Shown piece after piece: positions 61,435-64,000 of a stretch of 64,000 bases of DNA (the first letter of the stretch is position 1; each line of letters opens with the position of its first letter). The notes under the pieces are model-generated. The model did not search any database. It was not told the origin of the DNA and worked only from the letters and a program-made list of their open reading frames with translations. Position numbers and translations under genes: made by a program. The DNA is taken from assembly GCA_019090895.1 (NCBI GenBank), contig JAHRVB010000037.1:1-64000 (forward strand). The letters are read 5' to 3'. The stretch comes from Kangiellaceae bacterium. Its GTDB lineage: Bacteria; Pseudomonadota; Gammaproteobacteria; Enterobacterales; Kangiellaceae.

Positions 61435-62055
61435 TTAAGCTGTGATTTCCAACAGTTCAATGTCAAAAACTAAAGTCTCACAAGGTCCAATTGAACCTCC
61501 AGCTCCCTGCTCTCCGTACGCTAACGCATAAGGAATAGTAAGTTTCCATTTAGAACCAACAGGCATCAGCTGTAAAGCTTCAGTCCAACCAGCAATAACG
61601 CCGTTCACTGGAAATTCAGCGGGCTCACCTCGGTCATACGAACTATCAAAAACAGTCCCGTCAATTAACGTACCGTGATAATGAGTTTTTACTTTAGAGT
61701 TTACCGTCGGTACGTCGCCAGAACCGGCTGTAATCACTTCATATTGTAAGCCAGACTCGGTAACCGTAACGCCTTCTTTCTCACTATTTGCCTTAAGATG
61801 ATTTTCACCAGCTTCAACAGCACCTTTCGATTTTTCTGTCGCTTTGGCCTGCATCATTTTAGTAATGTGATCGAATGCAGCTTGTAGATCTTCACGAGAA
61901 ACAACGCTTTCTACTTTTGCAAAAGCATCTTTTAGTCCATGAGCCACAGCATCAATTTCTAGTCCGTCGAACGACTGACCGAGCAATTGATTGCCCATAT
62001 TCATACCAATTCCGTAGCTTGCTTTTTGTTCGAACGAATCGTAACTGTTACTCAT
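61435..62055 (-). CDS. fklB: FKBP-type peptidyl-prolyl isomerase FklB-like
   Basis: 206 residues from the chosen ATG, exactly the E. coli FklB size. The N-terminal dimerisation helices (MSNSYDSFEQKASYGIGMNMGNQLL to ~95) precede an FKBP domain (about 110-206) with VKTHYHGTLIDGTVFDSSYDRGEPAEFPVNGVIAGWTEALQLMPVGSKW and the IPYALAYGEQG loop. It isomerises prolyl bonds and acts as a chaperone. I preferred the ATG at 62055 (AAAGG seven bases upstream) over the one at 62118, whose extra 21 residues are not in the family. The cytoplasm or periplasm cannot be decided; no signal is seen. Confidence 0.9.
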   Translation of the reverse strand: MSNSYDSFEQKASYGIGMNMGNQLLGQSFDGLEIDAVAHGLKDAFAKVESVVSREDLQAAFDHITKMMQAKATEKSKGAVEAGENHLKANSEKEGVTVTESGLQYEVITAGSGDVPTVNSKVKTHYHGTLIDGTVFDSSYDRGEPAEFPVNGVIAGWTEALQLMPVGSKWKLTIPYALAYGEQGAGGSIGPCETLVFDIELLEITA

Positions 62056-62121
62056 AGTAGTACCTTTGTTTATAAAATAGTCAGTAATTAATTGGTTGGC
62101 GAGTATACCGAGATTCAAATC

Positions 62122-63108
62122 CTATGCAATCATTTCTTGATGCTGCATCCATTGGTAACAGTCGCTCACCATGGTTTCTAATGGAATATCGACATGATAA
62201 TTGAGTTCCTTCTGGGCCTTTTCACTGCAAACCTTTAATACTTCACTAACAATAAGTACTTTCTCTGGCGTCATGTTAGGCTCTTTACCCGTAAATTTAG
62301 AGACAAAAGCGGAGACATGCCCAACAACTTTCAGCAACCAATGAGGCATTGGCTTCTCTGGCACTTTCTTACCCAACATCCTCCCAATGACAGTAACAAA
62401 TTCAACAAACGAAGCATCTGCTCCAGAAAGAATATAGTTTTCCCCAGTTCTGCCAACCTTTGCCGCCTGCAAATGGGCTTTAGCAACTTCTTGTATATGG
62501 CAAAAACTACCATATCCAGGTGGTACTCCAGGCAGTGAGTCCCTTGAAATCATAGTTAGCATCTGAGACCAGTTATGGTAATCCCAAGGGCCGACCAAAT
62601 GACATGGATTTAGGATTACAGCGTCCAATTCGCCTTCATCGACGGCTGCTTTAACCAATTTTTCTGACGCTAATTTAGTTCGATAATAGTTCGCGAAACA
62701 TTGATCACCAATTTGTTCTGTTTGTTCGGTAATAATGTGATCATGATGGATTCCGTAGGCGGCAATACTGGAGGTATGGATAAATCGTTTAGCTTGTTTA
62801 TCTTTAGCTATCCGAATCATATTAGCAGTGCCCGTTAAGTTTATTTCGGTCTGTTGTTTGTTCTTGACGGCCCACATGCTGGTATCGGCTGCAATGTGGA
62901 ATATAACGTCAACAGCATCTGGACAAGCTGCTTGCAGCGATTCCAAGTTTAGAACATCAGCCTCGTACCAATTAACGGACATTCCTTCGAAAGCCTTAAT
63001 ATTCGAGCTAGCACGCTTAATAGCGTGAACCTCTATATCTTGCTGTAGCAATAAATGAACTAAATTAGTTCCTAAGAAGCCCGTTGCACCTGTTATAAAA
63101 ACTCTCAT
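62122..63108 (-). CDS. NAD-dependent epimerase/dehydratase (SDR)
   Basis: 328 residues, extended SDR. The NAD site is VFITGATGFLGTNLV (GxxGxxG, residues 3-17) and the active site YxxxK is YYRTKLASEKL (about 138-148). The tail has ILSGADASFVEFVTVIGRMLGKKVPEKPMPHWLLKVV, as in dihydroflavonol-4-reductase-like or NAD(P)-binding sugar/sterol oxidoreductases. The substrate is not known. It ends four bases after the fklB longer-frame start and follows DUF1244 by three bases, so it is in a tight operon. Confidence 0.9.
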   Translation of the reverse strand: MRVFITGATGFLGTNLVHLLLQQDIEVHAIKRASSNIKAFEGMSVNWYEADVLNLESLQAACPDAVDVIFHIAADTSMWAVKNKQQTEINLTGTANMIRIAKDKQAKRFIHTSSIAAYGIHHDHIITEQTEQIGDQCFANYYRTKLASEKLVKAAVDEGELDAVILNPCHLVGPWDYHNWSQMLTMISRDSLPGVPPGYGSFCHIQEVAKAHLQAAKVGRTGENYILSGADASFVEFVTVIGRMLGKKVPEKPMPHWLLKVVGHVSAFVSKFTGKEPNMTPEKVLIVSEVLKVCSEKAQKELNYHVDIPLETMVSDCYQWMQHQEMIA

Positions 63109-63110
63109 AA

Positions 63111-63416
63111 TTATGATTTATCCGCTGGTTTTTGACGAGCCTCGAAAGCAGCCATCTGCTCTGGCGTCGCCTTAGCTTGATGATTATCTTTCCATTCCGA
63201 ATAAGGCATTCCATAAACAAGCTCTCGAGCGGCATCGTAATCAATCGACTCTCCTTGTTCATTGGCCGCTGCAACGTACCACTTAGATAAACAATTACGA
63301 CAAAAATCGGCCAATATCATCAGGTCAATATTTTGTACTTCTTTGTTATCGCCTAAATGTTTCAATAACCGCTTGAATACTGCGGCTTCTACGGCATTTT
63401 GTTTTTCTAGATTCAC
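63111..63416 (-). CDS. DUF1244 domain protein
   Basis: 101 residues. AVFKRLLKHLGDNKEVQNIDLMILADFCRNCLSKWYVAAANEQG...YDAARELVYGMPYSEWKDNHQ matches the DUF1244 (SMc04008-like) family, a conserved helical protein with a possible CxxC-adjacent cysteine in FCRNC. Function is unknown. The start is GTG with GGAG eight bases upstream; the next ATG would cut into the domain. It lies 17 bp after the RND pump gene and three bases before the epimerase gene. Confidence 0.85.
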   Translation of the reverse strand: MNLEKQNAVEAAVFKRLLKHLGDNKEVQNIDLMILADFCRNCLSKWYVAAANEQGESIDYDAARELVYGMPYSEWKDNHQAKATPEQMAAFEARQKPADKS

Positions 63417-63432
63417 GGGCTATTCTCCGAAT

Positions 63433-64000
63433 TTATTCTGGTTTTAACTGTATAGGTTTCGTTATTTTTAATTTCCGAAGCATCCACATCAGTACCCGTT
63501 TTAGCCAGCCAGGAAAATCTTCCACCAGCGAAATAGTTGCGGGTAAAAACAAGGTGGTTGCCAAAGTGGATAGCATTAATCCGCCAATAATAACGTAGGC
63601 CATGGAAAAATAGTAGACGCCACCCAATGATGGTTTTTGAACGATAATTGGAATTAAGCCCACCAAGGTCGTTAAAGCTGTCATTAATATGGGTCGCAAC
63701 CGCTCTTTTCCACCTTGGATCATTGCTCGATGCCTTTCCCAACCGTCTCTTCGGTAAAGATTGATATGTTCCACCATCACGATACCGTTATTGACAACAA
63801 CCCCGAGCAATAACAGCACAGCAATCATAGCCGGTTGGTCAACATCCACGTCGGCCAGAAACATCATCCACGAAGCTCCTGCCAACGCAAAAGGTAGAGA
63901 AATCATCAATGCAATAGCTTGTTTAATCGATTCGAATAAACTCGCCATAACGCCAAATATCAAACCAAGCGCTAAAATCAAATTCAAAATAAACTCATCT
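63433..64000 (-). CDS. RND efflux pump (AcrB/HAE1 type), 3' end, partial
   Basis: The last ~189 residues of a resistance-nodulation-division pump; the frame stays open through base 64000, so the gene continues outside the window. Visible parts are transmembrane helices of the last half: LILALGLIFGVMASLFES, LMISLPFALAGASWMMFL, PAMIAVLLLLGVVVNNGIVMVEHIN and RLRPILMTALTTLVGLIPII, closing with a basic tail. The NNGIVMVEHIN and GGKERLRPI motifs are characteristic of AcrB-type HAE1/MMPL pumps. Substrate range is unknown. Confidence 0.85.
   Translation of the reverse strand, partial: DEFILNLILALGLIFGVMASLFESIKQAIALMISLPFALAGASWMMFLADVDVDQPAMIAVLLLLGVVVNNGIVMVEHINLYRRDGWERHRAMIQGGKERLRPILMTALTTLVGLIPIIVQKPSLGGVYYFSMAYVIIGGLMLSTLATTLFLPATISLVEDFPGWLKRVLMWMLRKLKITKPIQLKPE

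Overview
The window is about 64 kb of low-GC, gene-dense chromosome from a Gram-negative bacterium. A classic bioB-F-H-C-D cluster, dam, dgkA, srkA, fklB, yebG, a DUF1244 gene, outer-membrane lipoproteins and a GlyGly-CTERM-like surface protein all point to a marine-type gammaproteobacterium. A Kangiellaceae/Aliikangiella-like genome would fit, but that placement is inference. I see no rRNA, tRNA, CRISPR array, insertion sequence or phage module.

Layout. 1-1.5 kb: a DUF4199 membrane protein and a membrane-anchored LuxR regulator, flanked by a dispersed CTCCTAG-rich low-complexity repeat. 1.5-5.4 kb: a glycosidase-like lipoprotein, then a secreted LruC-domain protein with a small lipoprotein. 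5.7-14.5 kb: a Wzx/Wzy-type exopolysaccharide operon (STAS protein, Wza, Wzz, Wzy, Wzx, GT2-GT4 fusion) and galU. 14.9-20.6 kb: an unrecognised 157-aa protein and a signalling block (sigma-54 activator, degenerate HD-GYP response regulator, HTH-REC protein, GAF histidine kinase). 20.9-25.1 kb: a fused WecG/initiating sugar transferase, a Nudix hydrolase, a GT2 and a lipoprotein. 25-29 kb: a large unknown membrane protein, a GST and a cystathionine beta-synthase-like enzyme. 29-34.3 kb: a TetR/RND/LolA-like/outer-membrane barrel operon behind a duplicated palindromic operator. 34.5-43 kb: a membrane-spanning HTH-TPR regulator divergent from a 2082-aa repeat surface protein. 43-51.4 kb: dam, a SprA-related metalloprotease-like protein, a rod-like small protein, an M16 peptidase, dgkA, an amidohydrolase and a CvfB-like protein. 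51.4-57.3 kb: biotin synthesis and comF. 57.5-64 kb: a MATE exporter, srkA, small conserved genes, yebG, fklB, an epimerase, DUF1244 and the 3' end of an RND pump.

The most interesting system is in the first 25 kb. Six sites with exact sigma-54 geometry (GG-N10-GC, mostly TGG...TGCA) precede the LruC operon, the exopolysaccharide operon, galU, the 157-aa gene, the fused sugar transferase and the GT2. Four of the intergenic regions also carry AT-rich palindromes built on ATTTTGC/GCAAAAT, about 70-195 bp upstream of the promoters, where enhancer sites would lie. A complete sigma-54 activator with GAFTGA is encoded within the cluster. I infer a self-contained matrix regulon: sigma-54 plus the local activator switch on exopolysaccharide synthesis together with secreted LruC and lipoprotein components. 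The degenerate HD-GYP regulator, the non-phosphorylatable STAS protein and the 157-aa protein are its least understood parts.
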